DNA from: Mogibacterium sp.
GTDB taxonomy: Bacteria; Bacillota; Clostridia; Peptostreptococcales; Anaerovoracaceae
Direction of reading: 5' to 3'
Length of the DNA stretch: 50,305 nucleotides
Assembly (NCBI GenBank): GCA_017434025.1
Contig: JAFRGC010000029.1
Location: 1-50,305 of the forward strand
Shown piece by piece: positions 8,224 to 16,011 of the stretch (within the stretch, counting starts at the first letter, position 1; each line of letters opens with the position of its first letter). The position numbers were made by a program, and so were the translations under genes. The notes under the pieces were generated by a model. That model worked only from the letters and a program-made list of their open reading frames with translations. It was not told the DNA's origin and did not search any database.

Positions 8224-8820
8224 ATGAAAGAATCTGGCAGATCATTTGAAAACTACTTCGAGATCCTGAGCCCGCGTGACAGAAGACTGTTGTTTGATGA
8301 ATTATCAGGACTGGATGAGGAAACGCAGGAATTCTACAGGCGCATCTACCGCGAACGTTATCAGGACAAGAAGGATCCGGAACGCAGAGTAGACAACTGG
8401 CTCTGGAAGGCAGTATATCTGCCGGGACTGTACAAAAGAAGAAAACTGCTCGGGAAAGCGATCGCCAATGAGGTGGCTGAGACGCTGAAAGATCTTCACC
8501 TTGAAGATCCTGAGGAGCTCAGCGAAACAGAAAAGTTTATTCTCTATAATGAGTTCCGCAACGCAGCGAAGCGGTATCTGTCGACATGCAAGGGTGTCAA
8601 TTACGGGAATAAACTGTTTGGCCTCAAGAAAGCGACAGAAGACGATAAGAAGAAAAAAGCCTGTGAGGATATATGGATGGCATCCAGAGGGTTTGCGCTT
8701 GCAGCCGGTGAGGAGGAAAGATTGAGTTTGTGGTGTGAAGCTTTCTATGACGAACTCATGGTATACTATTCTGCAGGGAAGAAATACTATGACGAACTGG
8801 AAAACAATCATAAGAAATGA
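8224..8820 (+). CDS. Unrecognised 198-aa charged protein in the catabolic operon
   Basis: I do not recognise this protein with confidence; a DUF6553-like family is a guess from memory. It is 198 residues, soluble, mostly helical by composition and rich in Lys, Glu, Arg, Tyr and Trp. No signal peptide or membrane segment is seen, and no catalytic motif. The stretch ERRVDNWLWKAVYLPGLYKR near residue 60 and the EFRNAAKRYLSTCKG region near 120 look structured. The start ATG 8224 has TGGAG 5 nt upstream; GTG 8218 is less likely. It overlaps the following dehydrogenase region closely (the stop at 8818-8820 sits in AAATGAGG), so it is translationally linked to the pathway. Role unknown: regulator, chaperone or accessory enzyme are all possible. 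Confidence 0.75.
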   Translation: MKESGRSFENYFEILSPRDRRLLFDELSGLDEETQEFYRRIYRERYQDKKDPERRVDNWLWKAVYLPGLYKRRKLLGKAIANEVAETLKDLHLEDPEELSETEKFILYNEFRNAAKRYLSTCKGVNYGNKLFGLKKATEDDKKKKACEDIWMASRGFALAAGEEERLSLWCEAFYDELMVYYSAGKKYYDELENNHKK

Positions 8821-8828
8821 GGTGCGTT

Positions 8829-9875
8829 ATGTCCGCAACAATGATACAGCAGTTAATGACAGAACCTGGAAACATCACTTTCAGGAATATTCCAATACCT
8901 GAGCCAGGCCCGGATCAGGTACTGATCCGGATCAAGAAGATAGGAATATGCGGAAGCGATATCCATGTTAATCACGGCACACATCCGTACACATCATATC
9001 CTGTGACGCAGGGACATGAAGTAGCCGGTCAGATCGTCGCTCTCGGTGAAGACGTGAAAGACCTGAAGATCGGACAGAAAGTCACTTTGGAACCTCAGAT
9101 CAGATGCGGCAAGTGCTGGCCGTGCAGACATGGCAAGTACAATTGCTGTGAGAAACTTAAAGTCATGGGCTTCCAGGCGACCGGAGCTGCGAGCGAATAC
9201 TTTGCCGCACCGTCCCTCAATGTTACGGCTCTTCCGGATGAATTGACGTATTCTGAAGGAGCTATGATAGAACCGCTTGCGGTTACAGTGCACGCCGCCA
9301 AGAAGTTCGCTGATCTGCAGGGCGCAAACGCAGTTGTACTAGGGTGCGGCCCGATAGGCATTCTGCTGATCCAGTCCCTCAAGGCACTGGGAGCAGCTAA
9401 GGTGTTTGCGACAGATATTTCAGATACAAGACTCAGACTTGCGGCAGAACTCGGCGCAGATTACACTGTAAACACCATGAAGAAGGATTATGCTGAGGAA
9501 CTCCTTGCAGCCTATGGTCCGGATAAAGCAGATGTGATCTTTGAATGTGCAGGATCTGATATCACCATGGATCAGGCGATACAGAATGCGCGTAAGGGAA
9601 GCGTCATTATTCTTGTAGCAGTATTCGGCAAGAGAGCGAATGTGGATCTTGCCAAGCTCAATGACTCCGAGCTGGATCTGAACACTTCGATGATGTACAG
9701 ACATGAGGATTATGTCGATGCCATCAGATTAGTGAATGAAGGCAAGATAAAGCTCAGACCGCTGCAGAGCGCCAGATTTGCTTTCGAAGATTACAAGAAG
9801 GCATATGATTATATAGATAACAACAGAGAAACAACGATGAAAGTCCTGATCGATGTCGATCCATCAGAGGAGTAA
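8829..9875 (+). CDS. Zinc-dependent MDR dehydrogenase (sorbitol/threonine dehydrogenase-like)
   Basis: NAD(P)-dependent dehydrogenase of 348 residues. Catalytic zinc ligands are C41 (ICGSD) and H63-E64; structural zinc ligands C93, C96, C99 and C107 are all present. The cofactor-binding motif VLGCGPIGIL lies near 169-178, and a TDISDTRL acidic turn follows. ATG 8829 is preferred over ATG 8817 because GAGGTG lies just ahead of it; the upstream ATG would overlap the preceding stop. The gene is followed after 6 bp by the UxuB-like gene. Together with the SDR and the leftward MDR enzyme it gives the island three potential polyol oxidases, so this one may act on a different carbon or intermediate. 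Confidence 0.87.
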   Translation: MSATMIQQLMTEPGNITFRNIPIPEPGPDQVLIRIKKIGICGSDIHVNHGTHPYTSYPVTQGHEVAGQIVALGEDVKDLKIGQKVTLEPQIRCGKCWPCRHGKYNCCEKLKVMGFQATGAASEYFAAPSLNVTALPDELTYSEGAMIEPLAVTVHAAKKFADLQGANAVVLGCGPIGILLIQSLKALGAAKVFATDISDTRLRLAAELGADYTVNTMKKDYAEELLAAYGPDKADVIFECAGSDITMDQAIQNARKGSVIILVAVFGKRANVDLAKLNDSELDLNTSMMYRHEDYVDAIRLVNEGKIKLRPLQSARFAFEDYKKAYDYIDNNRETTMKVLIDVDPSEE

Positions 9876-9881
9876 CCGGAA

Positions 9882-11495
9882 ATGAAACTGACATTTGAAG
9901 GGATCAAAGAAAGGGAAGCATGGGATCGTGCAGGTATCGTTCTGCCGTCATATGAACCTTCTGCGGTAGCAGATGCGACCAGAGAAGCGCCGGTTTGGCT
10001 GCACTTTGGCATTGGCAACATCTTCAGGATATTCATCGGCGGAATAGCTGACAGACTGCTGTCTGCCGGGCATATGCACAAAGGCATCACGTGCGCGGAG
10101 ACGTTTGATTTCGACGTAGTAGACAAGATCTACAGACCTTTCGATAATCTGGTGCTGGCTGTCACTATGCATGCAGACGGAAGGCAGGATAAACGGGTCC
10201 TCGGTTCGCTGACGGAAGCCGTCAAAGCGACATGCAGTGACGAAGGTTCCTGGACAAGGATGTCGGAGATCTTCACACATCCAGGGCTCCAGATGGTTTC
10301 TTTCACTATTACGGAGAAGGGATATGCCCTGAGAAGCCCGGACGGGAATTATCTTCCGTATGTCGCTTCAGACATGGCAAATGGTCCTGACAAAGTGACA
10401 GGAGCGATGGGTATCGTCACATCACTTCTGTACAGGAGGTACCTGGCAGGGAAATATCCGATCGCGCTGGTATCGATGGACAATGTCTCGCGCAACGGAG
10501 AGAAATTACGGGCATCAATCATCGAAACAGCCCGTCAGTGGACAGAAAAAGGGTTCACTGATCCGGGATTTCTCGAATATGCAGAGGATGATTCCCGCGT
10601 GAGTTTTCCGTGGACAATGATCGATAAGATCACACCGCGTCCGGGCGAATCTGTCAGCAGGATGCTCGGAGATGCCGGCGTTGAGAACATGGATATCCTT
10701 GTGACCGGTAAGAAGACATATATCGCGCCTTTTGCCAATGCAGAAGGCCCTGAGTATCTCGTGATCGAAGATTCATTCCCGAACGGAAGACCGCCGCTCG
10801 AGAAAGGCGGAGTATATATGGCTGACCGTGAAACGGTCAACAAGTCGGAAAGAATGAAAGTGACTGCATGTCTCAACCCGATCCATACGGCTGTATGCAC
10901 ATTTGCGTGCATGCTCGGGTATGATCTGTTCGCAGACGCAATGTCAGATCCGCTGCTGTATGAGCTTGCCTGCAGGATCGGGTACGCAGAAGGTCTTCCA
11001 GTTTGCGAAGATCCGGGTATCATTTCACCGGTCAAATTCCTTGATGAACTCATGACAGAAAGATTCCCGAACGCCTATCTGGGTGATACGAGCGCCAGGA
11101 TCGCTGTAGATATATCCCAGATGGTAGGGATCCGGTTCGGTGAAACCATCAAAGCGTACACTGCAAGATACGGGAATGCGTCGGATCTGACGGCGATCCC
11201 GCTCGCGATAGCAGGGTGGATAAGATATCTGCTCGCTGCAGATGATAACGGGGATCCGATGGAACTGTCTCCTGATCCGATGCTGCCTGAACTTACTGCA
11301 GCTCTCAGTGGGATACATCCGGGTGACCCGGACAGTATCGGGGACAAACTGAAACCGCTTCTTTCCAATGAAAGACTGTTCGGCTCCGATCTGTACGAGG
11401 CCGGTATTGGCAGTAAGATAGAAGAAATGACAGCATACATGCTCAAGGGACCCGGAGCAGTCAGAGATGCTCTGAGGAAATATCTGAATATATAG
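9882..11495 (+). CDS. Mannitol dehydrogenase family protein, UxuB-like (fructuronate reductase type)
   Basis: Long-chain mannitol dehydrogenase/fructuronate reductase family, 537 residues, normal for Firmicutes members. The N-terminal HFGIGNIFRIF region (about 43-53) is the cofactor-binding entrance. VSMDNVSRNGEKL near 200 and KVTACLNPIHTAV near 325 contain the conserved Lys/Asn/His active-site region of the UxuB type. The reaction is NAD(H)-linked interconversion of a 2-keto or 3-keto sugar (acid) and the matching alditol or aldonate. With no uronate isomerase or mannonate dehydratase nearby, classical hexuronate breakdown is not supported, so the substrate remains open. It lies 6 bp after the MDR gene and 12 bp before the kinase. 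Confidence 0.85.
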   Translation: MKLTFEGIKEREAWDRAGIVLPSYEPSAVADATREAPVWLHFGIGNIFRIFIGGIADRLLSAGHMHKGITCAETFDFDVVDKIYRPFDNLVLAVTMHADGRQDKRVLGSLTEAVKATCSDEGSWTRMSEIFTHPGLQMVSFTITEKGYALRSPDGNYLPYVASDMANGPDKVTGAMGIVTSLLYRRYLAGKYPIALVSMDNVSRNGEKLRASIIETARQWTEKGFTDPGFLEYAEDDSRVSFPWTMIDKITPRPGESVSRMLGDAGVENMDILVTGKKTYIAPFANAEGPEYLVIEDSFPNGRPPLEKGGVYMADRETVNKSERMKVTACLNPIHTAVCTFACMLGYDLFADAMSDPLLYELACRIGYAEGLPVCEDPGIISPVKFLDELMTERFPNAYLGDTSARIAVDISQMVGIRFGETIKAYTARYGNASDLTAIPLAIAGWIRYLLAADDNGDPMELSPDPMLPELTAALSGIHPGDPDSIGDKLKPLLSNERLFGSDLYEAGIGSKIEEMTAYMLKGPGAVRDALRKYLNI

Positions 11496-11507
11496 GAGGA
11501 TCATGAA

Positions 11508-13103
11508 ATGAACGCAGCTGAATTGATTAAGCAGGGAAAGACAGCGCTGGGAATAGAGTTTGGCTCCACTCGTATCAAAGGCGTTCTTATAGATTATGAT
11601 GGCAACGTTCTCGCATCAGGAGCTCACGAATGGGAGAACAAATTCATTGACGGCGTATGGACTTACGATCTCGAAGATGCTGTCAAAGGCATGAGAGCGT
11701 GCTACTCCGCACTCAAGAAAGAGGTTCAGGATAAGTACGGCGTAACGATCAGAACACTGGGAGCTGCGGGAGTCAGTGCGATGATGCATGGCTATATCGC
11801 TTTGGATGAAAATGACAGACAGCTCGCAAGATTCCAGACCTGGCGCAATACTAACACAACAGAGGCTGCTGACGAGCTGACAGAACTCTTCGATTTCAAT
11901 ATTCCGCTCAGGTGGTCCGTTGCGCATCTGTATCAGAGAATGCTGGACGGTGAGGATCATGTTGAGAAGATCGCATCTGTTTTCACACTGGCTGCATATA
12001 TGCACTACAGACTCACCGGCAAGAAGGTCATTGGCGTCGGAGATGCTGCGGGAATGTTCCCGATCGATTCTGATGCGATCGACTATGATGAGGAGATGGT
12101 CAGGAAGTTCGATGAGCTGATCGGAAGCAAGGGGTCCGCTCTGCATCTCAGAGATGTGTTCCCAGCTGTACTCACAGCCGGTGACAATGCAGGATTCCTT
12201 ACTGAAGAAGGCGCAGCGCTTATGGATGAAGACGGAGATCTTGAGGCAGGCATTCCGATGTGCCCTCCGGAAGGAGATGCAGGAACAGGCATGACCGCAA
12301 CGAATTCCGTAGCGCCTCGTACAGGCAACCTGTCCGCCGGAACAAGCACATTTGCGATGGTAGTTCTTGAGAAAAGACTCAGCAAGGTGTACCGCGAGAT
12401 CGACATGGTAACGACTCCGTCGGGATTCCCTTGTGCGATGTCTCACGCGAATAACGGAACGACGGATCTTAATGCCTGGGTACGCCTGTTCGGCGAATTC
12501 TGTGAACTGATGGGGATCAAAGCAGATATGGGAGAGCTGTTCAGTAAGCTCTATACAAATTCACTGAAAGGTGACCCAGACTGCGGCGGACTGATGGCGT
12601 ATGGCTATTATTCCGGCGAGAATATCACTTTCATCAATGAAGGAAGACCTCTCTTCGTGAGAACGACAGGCAGCAAGTTTGACCTTGCAAACTTCTTCAA
12701 GGCCAACCTCTATACATCCATTGGAGCGGTCAAACTGGGAATGGACATTCTTCTCAAAGATGAAGGTGTCAAACTCGACCGTATCATGGGACATGGCGGC
12801 CTGTTCAAAACGCCTCTTGTGATGCAGCGTTACCTTGCTGCGGCAGTCAACACACCTGTCACGGTAATGGCAACTGCTTCGGAAGGAGGAGCATGGGGAA
12901 TCGCTCTGCTCGCTGCCTATCTTGCAGACGGCAAAGCAGATGGAAAACTTGAAGACTATCTGGACAACAGAATCTTCTCGAAACTTGCAGGTGATGCAGT
13001 TGAACCTGATCCTGCAGAGGTCGAAGGTTTCGAACAGTTCATTCAGAGATATTCAGCCGCTCTGGACGTGGAAAGAGCTGCTATCGAGGCAGTGAAATGG
13101 TAA
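11508..13103 (+). CDS. FGGY-family carbohydrate kinase
   Basis: ATP-dependent kinase of 531 residues, expected to phosphorylate the ketose or sugar acid made by the dehydrogenases. The N-terminal phosphate-binding motif GIEFGSTRIKGVLID (about 15-29) and the second-domain motifs GNLSAGTSTFAMV and MGHGGLFKTP are characteristic of the xylulokinase/ribulokinase superfamily. AGGAGG lies 7 nt before the ATG. An ATGAAATGA trinucleotide overlap just before the start is a non-productive ATG. It is the last gene of the island and is followed by a strong terminator. Substrate within the FGGY family cannot be assigned safely. Confidence 0.88.
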   Translation: MNAAELIKQGKTALGIEFGSTRIKGVLIDYDGNVLASGAHEWENKFIDGVWTYDLEDAVKGMRACYSALKKEVQDKYGVTIRTLGAAGVSAMMHGYIALDENDRQLARFQTWRNTNTTEAADELTELFDFNIPLRWSVAHLYQRMLDGEDHVEKIASVFTLAAYMHYRLTGKKVIGVGDAAGMFPIDSDAIDYDEEMVRKFDELIGSKGSALHLRDVFPAVLTAGDNAGFLTEEGAALMDEDGDLEAGIPMCPPEGDAGTGMTATNSVAPRTGNLSAGTSTFAMVVLEKRLSKVYREIDMVTTPSGFPCAMSHANNGTTDLNAWVRLFGEFCELMGIKADMGELFSKLYTNSLKGDPDCGGLMAYGYYSGENITFINEGRPLFVRTTGSKFDLANFFKANLYTSIGAVKLGMDILLKDEGVKLDRIMGHGGLFKTPLVMQRYLAAAVNTPVTVMATASEGGAWGIALLAAYLADGKADGKLEDYLDNRIFSKLAGDAVEPDPAEVEGFEQFIQRYSAALDVERAAIEAVKW

Positions 13104-13150
13104 ACCAGCAGGAAAGACTGGTTATAGAAAAATGATTTGATTCCAAATCA

Positions 13151-13236
13151 AAACCACCGGATCTGTGAACTGAACCCCTTTAGTCAGATTTTGTCTAACA
13201 AAAGGGGTTCACTTCATGATCCCGGTGGTTTTTTGT
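13151..13236. terminator. Nested two-stem bidirectional terminator
   Basis: Outer arms AACCACCGG (13152-13160) and CCGGTGGTT (13222-13230) enclose a second stem GAACCCCTTT (13172-13181) and AAAGGGGTTC (13201-13210). TTTTTTG follows on the plus strand, and TTTTG follows on the minus strand. It lies between the converging kinase and Rrf2 genes and can serve both. Confidence 0.85.
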
Positions 13237-13252
13237 TGTTGTCATAAATAGT

Positions 13253-13648
13253 TCAAAGAAGATCGCTCAGCTTCCTGCCGTAGAAGAAATCGCGGGTAAG
13301 CTGATAGTACTCCTTCCACATAGGAAGCGTATGGCAGCCAGGCGCAAGAGGACATTCTCTGGCGTTTTCCTCCAGACAGGCTACCGGCGCAAGTGTACTC
13401 TCCATGACCTCAAGTATCTCGCCTACAGTATATTCTTCCGGCTTGCGGCAGAGAACGTAGCCGCCGCCTTTGCCGCTCACTCCGCCCAGCAGACCATTCT
13501 TGACCAGGTCTTTGACAATGATCTCCAGATACTTCTTGGAGATCTGCTGTCTCTCCGCGATATCCTTGAGCGGAACATTCCCTTTATCACCATTCTGTGC
13601 AAGATCTATCATGATGCGCAGGGCATATCTTCCCTTAGTTGAAATCAA
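13253..13648 (-). CDS. Rrf2-family transcriptional regulator with Fe-S-type cysteines
   Basis: Small winged-helix regulator, 131 residues with a TTG start. ISTKGRYALRIMIDLA at the N-terminus and the KYLEIIVKDLVKNGLL helix are typical of Rrf2/IscR/CymR proteins. The segment CLEENARECPLAPGCH carries three cysteines and a histidine in the IscR-like region that binds a [2Fe-2S] cluster. The TTG at 13646-13648 is chosen because GGGGGAT lies just upstream and the product then begins at the point where family members begin; the longer form would add 14 unrelated residues. It follows the nitroreductase gene on the same strand by 54 bp. It probably senses iron-sulfur or redox status; targets are unknown. 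Confidence 0.85.
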   Translation of the reverse strand: MISTKGRYALRIMIDLAQNGDKGNVPLKDIAERQQISKKYLEIIVKDLVKNGLLGGVSGKGGGYVLCRKPEEYTVGEILEVMESTLAPVACLEENARECPLAPGCHTLPMWKEYYQLTRDFFYGRKLSDLL

Positions 13649-13702
13649 TGCTGTATCCCCCTGTATCAGTTGTTGCGATATATATATCACCAGATGATAC
13701 TG

Positions 13703-14512
13703 CTAAAGTCCGCACTTTGCTACATATGTCACGCTTGCAGGGAGTTTGAGATCGCGGTCTGTTACAGGATCGAAACTCCAGCGAGGTGTCGTAGGCCTTA
13801 CCGACCACATTACCGAGTAGAAGTTGAACATGACAATACCGTAGTTGAGAAGTCTGTCTCTGTCTGAAGTCTCGTCATCCGGGAGACCGATCAGTGAGAT
13901 CTGATCGTAGTCTACAATGATCTTGTACGGCTGCTTGTTCTGGAAGGACTGAGCGCGTGCAACCGCTCTCAGAGCGTCTTCCAGCTCACGGTAGAACAGG
14001 TCGACAGGAATATCCTGACCGTATCTGAAGCCATCAGTCATTTCATCAACATTCTTCTTATCAACAGCCTTCTCCTTGTTAGCCGGATCGCGGTAACCGA
14101 ACGCGACTACGCATGCGACTTCTTTATCTGTATCTGCACCGAGTGCCGCCTTGGCAGCTTCAGCGTCATTGATCGTCAGCCAGCATGCAGCGAGTCCGAG
14201 CTCTGTCATCTTGAGGGTCAGACCCTGAGCGATATATCCGGCGTTCTCGATATAGTGATCAGCGACCTCTGAGAAGATGACCATATATGCAGGAGCCTTG
14301 ATGCAGAATCCGTTATAGCCTACGCTCTTCCTGAGTTCATTCCATACCGTTCCGACGTAGAACTTGAGTTCGGTGCTGATCTCGTCGACGAGATCGCTCT
14401 CTTCATCTTCGTAGTACAGTATCAGTTCATTGAGAACCTTATCGCTTACTTTCTTATCCGCAAATCCTCTGCAGGAATGCCTGTTCTTGACTATCTGCTC
14501 GAAATATTCCAT
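13703..14512 (-). CDS. Nitroreductase family protein
   Basis: FMN-dependent oxidoreductase of the nitroreductase fold, 269 residues. The N-terminal NRHSCRGFADKKV region (about 10-22) binds the FMN phosphate, and GYIAQGLTLKMTELGLAACWL near 95-115 is the conserved core. The C-terminal part beyond about residue 190 is longer than in minimal nitroreductases and resembles the two-domain clostridial group. It has its own promoter (14566-14594) and reads towards the Rrf2 gene. Substrate is unknown; family members reduce nitro compounds, quinones or flavins. Confidence 0.85.
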   Translation of the reverse strand: MEYFEQIVKNRHSCRGFADKKVSDKVLNELILYYEDEESDLVDEISTELKFYVGTVWNELRKSVGYNGFCIKAPAYMVIFSEVADHYIENAGYIAQGLTLKMTELGLAACWLTINDAEAAKAALGADTDKEVACVVAFGYRDPANKEKAVDKKNVDEMTDGFRYGQDIPVDLFYRELEDALRAVARAQSFQNKQPYKIIVDYDQISLIGLPDDETSDRDRLLNYGIVMFNFYSVMWSVRPTTPRWSFDPVTDRDLKLPASVTYVAKCGL

Positions 14513-14565
14513 CTTATTACCTTACCCTTGTGTGATCAAAATAGTATGTTGCCCAATACGCAAAA

Positions 14566-14594
14566 ATTGTATCATGAGCCTCTTCCTTTTTCAA
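14566..14594 (-). promoter_or_regulatory. Promoter of the nitroreductase gene
   Basis: On the minus strand TTGAAA (14594-14589), 17 bp, then TACAAT (14571-14566) with TG one base upstream. A GCCTCTT/AAGAGGC inverted repeat (about 14578-14602) overlaps the -35 and spacer and could be an operator or the end of the MFS transcript. Confidence 0.65.
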
Positions 14595-14605
14595 CAAGAG
14601 GCATC

Positions 14606-15865
14606 CTAATTGATCCTGTTGTAGACCTTCTCGACATGTTCACGCGCGCCTCCGATAATAAGCAGGGCAGAGACTGCACTGATGATCATAGATATCATCA
14701 GCAGGGTCCGTTCGTTGATGACCTGACTGCCAAAACCCGCTGTCATCTCCCCAACTACTGCGCCAATCATGTAAATTGTATTGAACGCACCGTTGAAACG
14801 GCCCTTCATCTCATCAGGAACATAACTCTGCGTCGCCGAAATGCGTATCGTATAGCTGGTGACACCGCCGAGCCCGATCAGGAAGCAGATGACCATCATC
14901 ACAGGCACATGGAAGAACAGGTAGAACGCTTCACCCAGCGCATTGGCGATATATACGAGCAATGCGACTATATAACGTTTGTCGACCGGTATTACTGTTT
15001 TGTAATGGATCCCTCCTCCGATAGCTCTGCCTGCAAGTGCGCATCCCCAGACGAGCATGTAGATATATTCGCCATTGCTGAATGTGTTCTTGAAATACGG
15101 CAGGGTGATCACGCTGGATATCCCGCCGGTGACTGCAAGGATACCGAAATACAGAGCCACAGCAAGAAGCCCTTTTTCAGTGAAAAGATACCGGAAGCCT
15201 TCGCGGGTATCTTCCAGCACCTGCCTGGCGTGAGAAGCTCCCTCCAGTCTGGTGGCTTTCTGTGTCTCGATATATTCTTCTTCTGTTCTGATCTGTGTTT
15301 CCATCACAGCGGCGATGAAGAAGCAGATGCCATTAGCGGCGAGCAGCGGAGCAAGGCCGATCTGTCTGTACAGGAATGTAGATACCGGGACCATGACGGC
15401 GGAAGTCGTTTCCAGAAGACTGGCGATCGAATATGCTTTCTGATAGTTCCCCTCGGAAATCAGGAGAGGGTAGAAGCTCTCATATGCCACCATGTACGAG
15501 CTCTCGATCGTGCCGAGCACGAAACAGTACGCTGCGAACAGTGGGAAAGAGAACCATCCTGTCGCCAGCACTCCTGCCATCAGCATGTACAGTCCGGCAG
15601 AAATGAAATCCAGTGTGTATATCATCCTCTTGCGCGAGTAACGGTCGAGGATCGCACCAGAGAAAAGCGGCATGATCAGCTGAGGGATCGTGTACATCGA
15701 GATATATATGGCATACAAAAGCGTGGATTTGGAGATGTCCAGCACCATGAGGCTCATCGCAAATCCTGACATTGAGTTGCCGAACATCGATATGATGCTG
15801 CCGGCCGTTATTATAGTGAAATCTCTGGTCCAGAGAGCAGAGGCTGTGGTGTTTTGGTCTGACAT
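14606..15865 (-). CDS. MFS transporter, putative drug/solute exporter
   Basis: Twelve-segment major facilitator of 419 residues, in the group related to macrolide-type efflux proteins (the SMFGNSMSGFAMSLMVLDIS opening and LMPLFSGAILDRYSRKRMIY loop near residues 65-85 are typical). The loop between the second and third membrane segments carries the usual GAxLDRxxRK motif. No binding protein or partner gene is visible. It lies upstream of the nitroreductase and is divergent from the iron-sulfur flavoprotein operon. Substrate is unknown. Confidence 0.85.
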   Translation of the reverse strand: MSDQNTTASALWTRDFTIITAGSIISMFGNSMSGFAMSLMVLDISKSTLLYAIYISMYTIPQLIMPLFSGAILDRYSRKRMIYTLDFISAGLYMLMAGVLATGWFSFPLFAAYCFVLGTIESSYMVAYESFYPLLISEGNYQKAYSIASLLETTSAVMVPVSTFLYRQIGLAPLLAANGICFFIAAVMETQIRTEEEYIETQKATRLEGASHARQVLEDTREGFRYLFTEKGLLAVALYFGILAVTGGISSVITLPYFKNTFSNGEYIYMLVWGCALAGRAIGGGIHYKTVIPVDKRYIVALLVYIANALGEAFYLFFHVPVMMVICFLIGLGGVTSYTIRISATQSYVPDEMKGRFNGAFNTIYMIGAVVGEMTAGFGSQVINERTLLMISMIISAVSALLIIGGAREHVEKVYNRIN

Positions 15866-15922
15866 ATCTTCTGTGCTTCTTCCGTGAAAAGAGCATCCGT
15901 CCGCAGGACATCAGCATTAATT

Positions 15923-15967
15923 ATTATACAATTGGTCAGCCAAAACTTCATCTGCATATGATACAAT
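15923..15967. promoter_or_regulatory. Divergent promoter region of the MFS gene and the Fe-S flavoprotein operon
   Basis: Minus strand: TATAAT at 15928-15923 facing the MFS gene. Plus strand: TG-a-TACAAT at 15959-15967, an extended -10 facing the 897-aa gene. Neither has a convincing -35 element. Confidence 0.45.
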
Positions 15968-16011
15968 AATGTCAATATTGATTATCTTTTTCGGAGAGGG
16001 AGAAAGTATTT

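Noticed and set aside
9882-11495. A classical hexuronate pathway based on the UxuB-like gene
   Set aside because: No uronate isomerase, mannonate or altronate dehydratase, KDG kinase or aldolase is nearby, and an FGGY kinase is present instead.
14477-15769. A 430-codon plus-strand open frame opposite the MFS gene
   Set aside because: Its translation is rich in His, Arg, Cys and Asp with no family features, while the minus strand encodes a complete MFS transporter. It is a shadow of the real gene.
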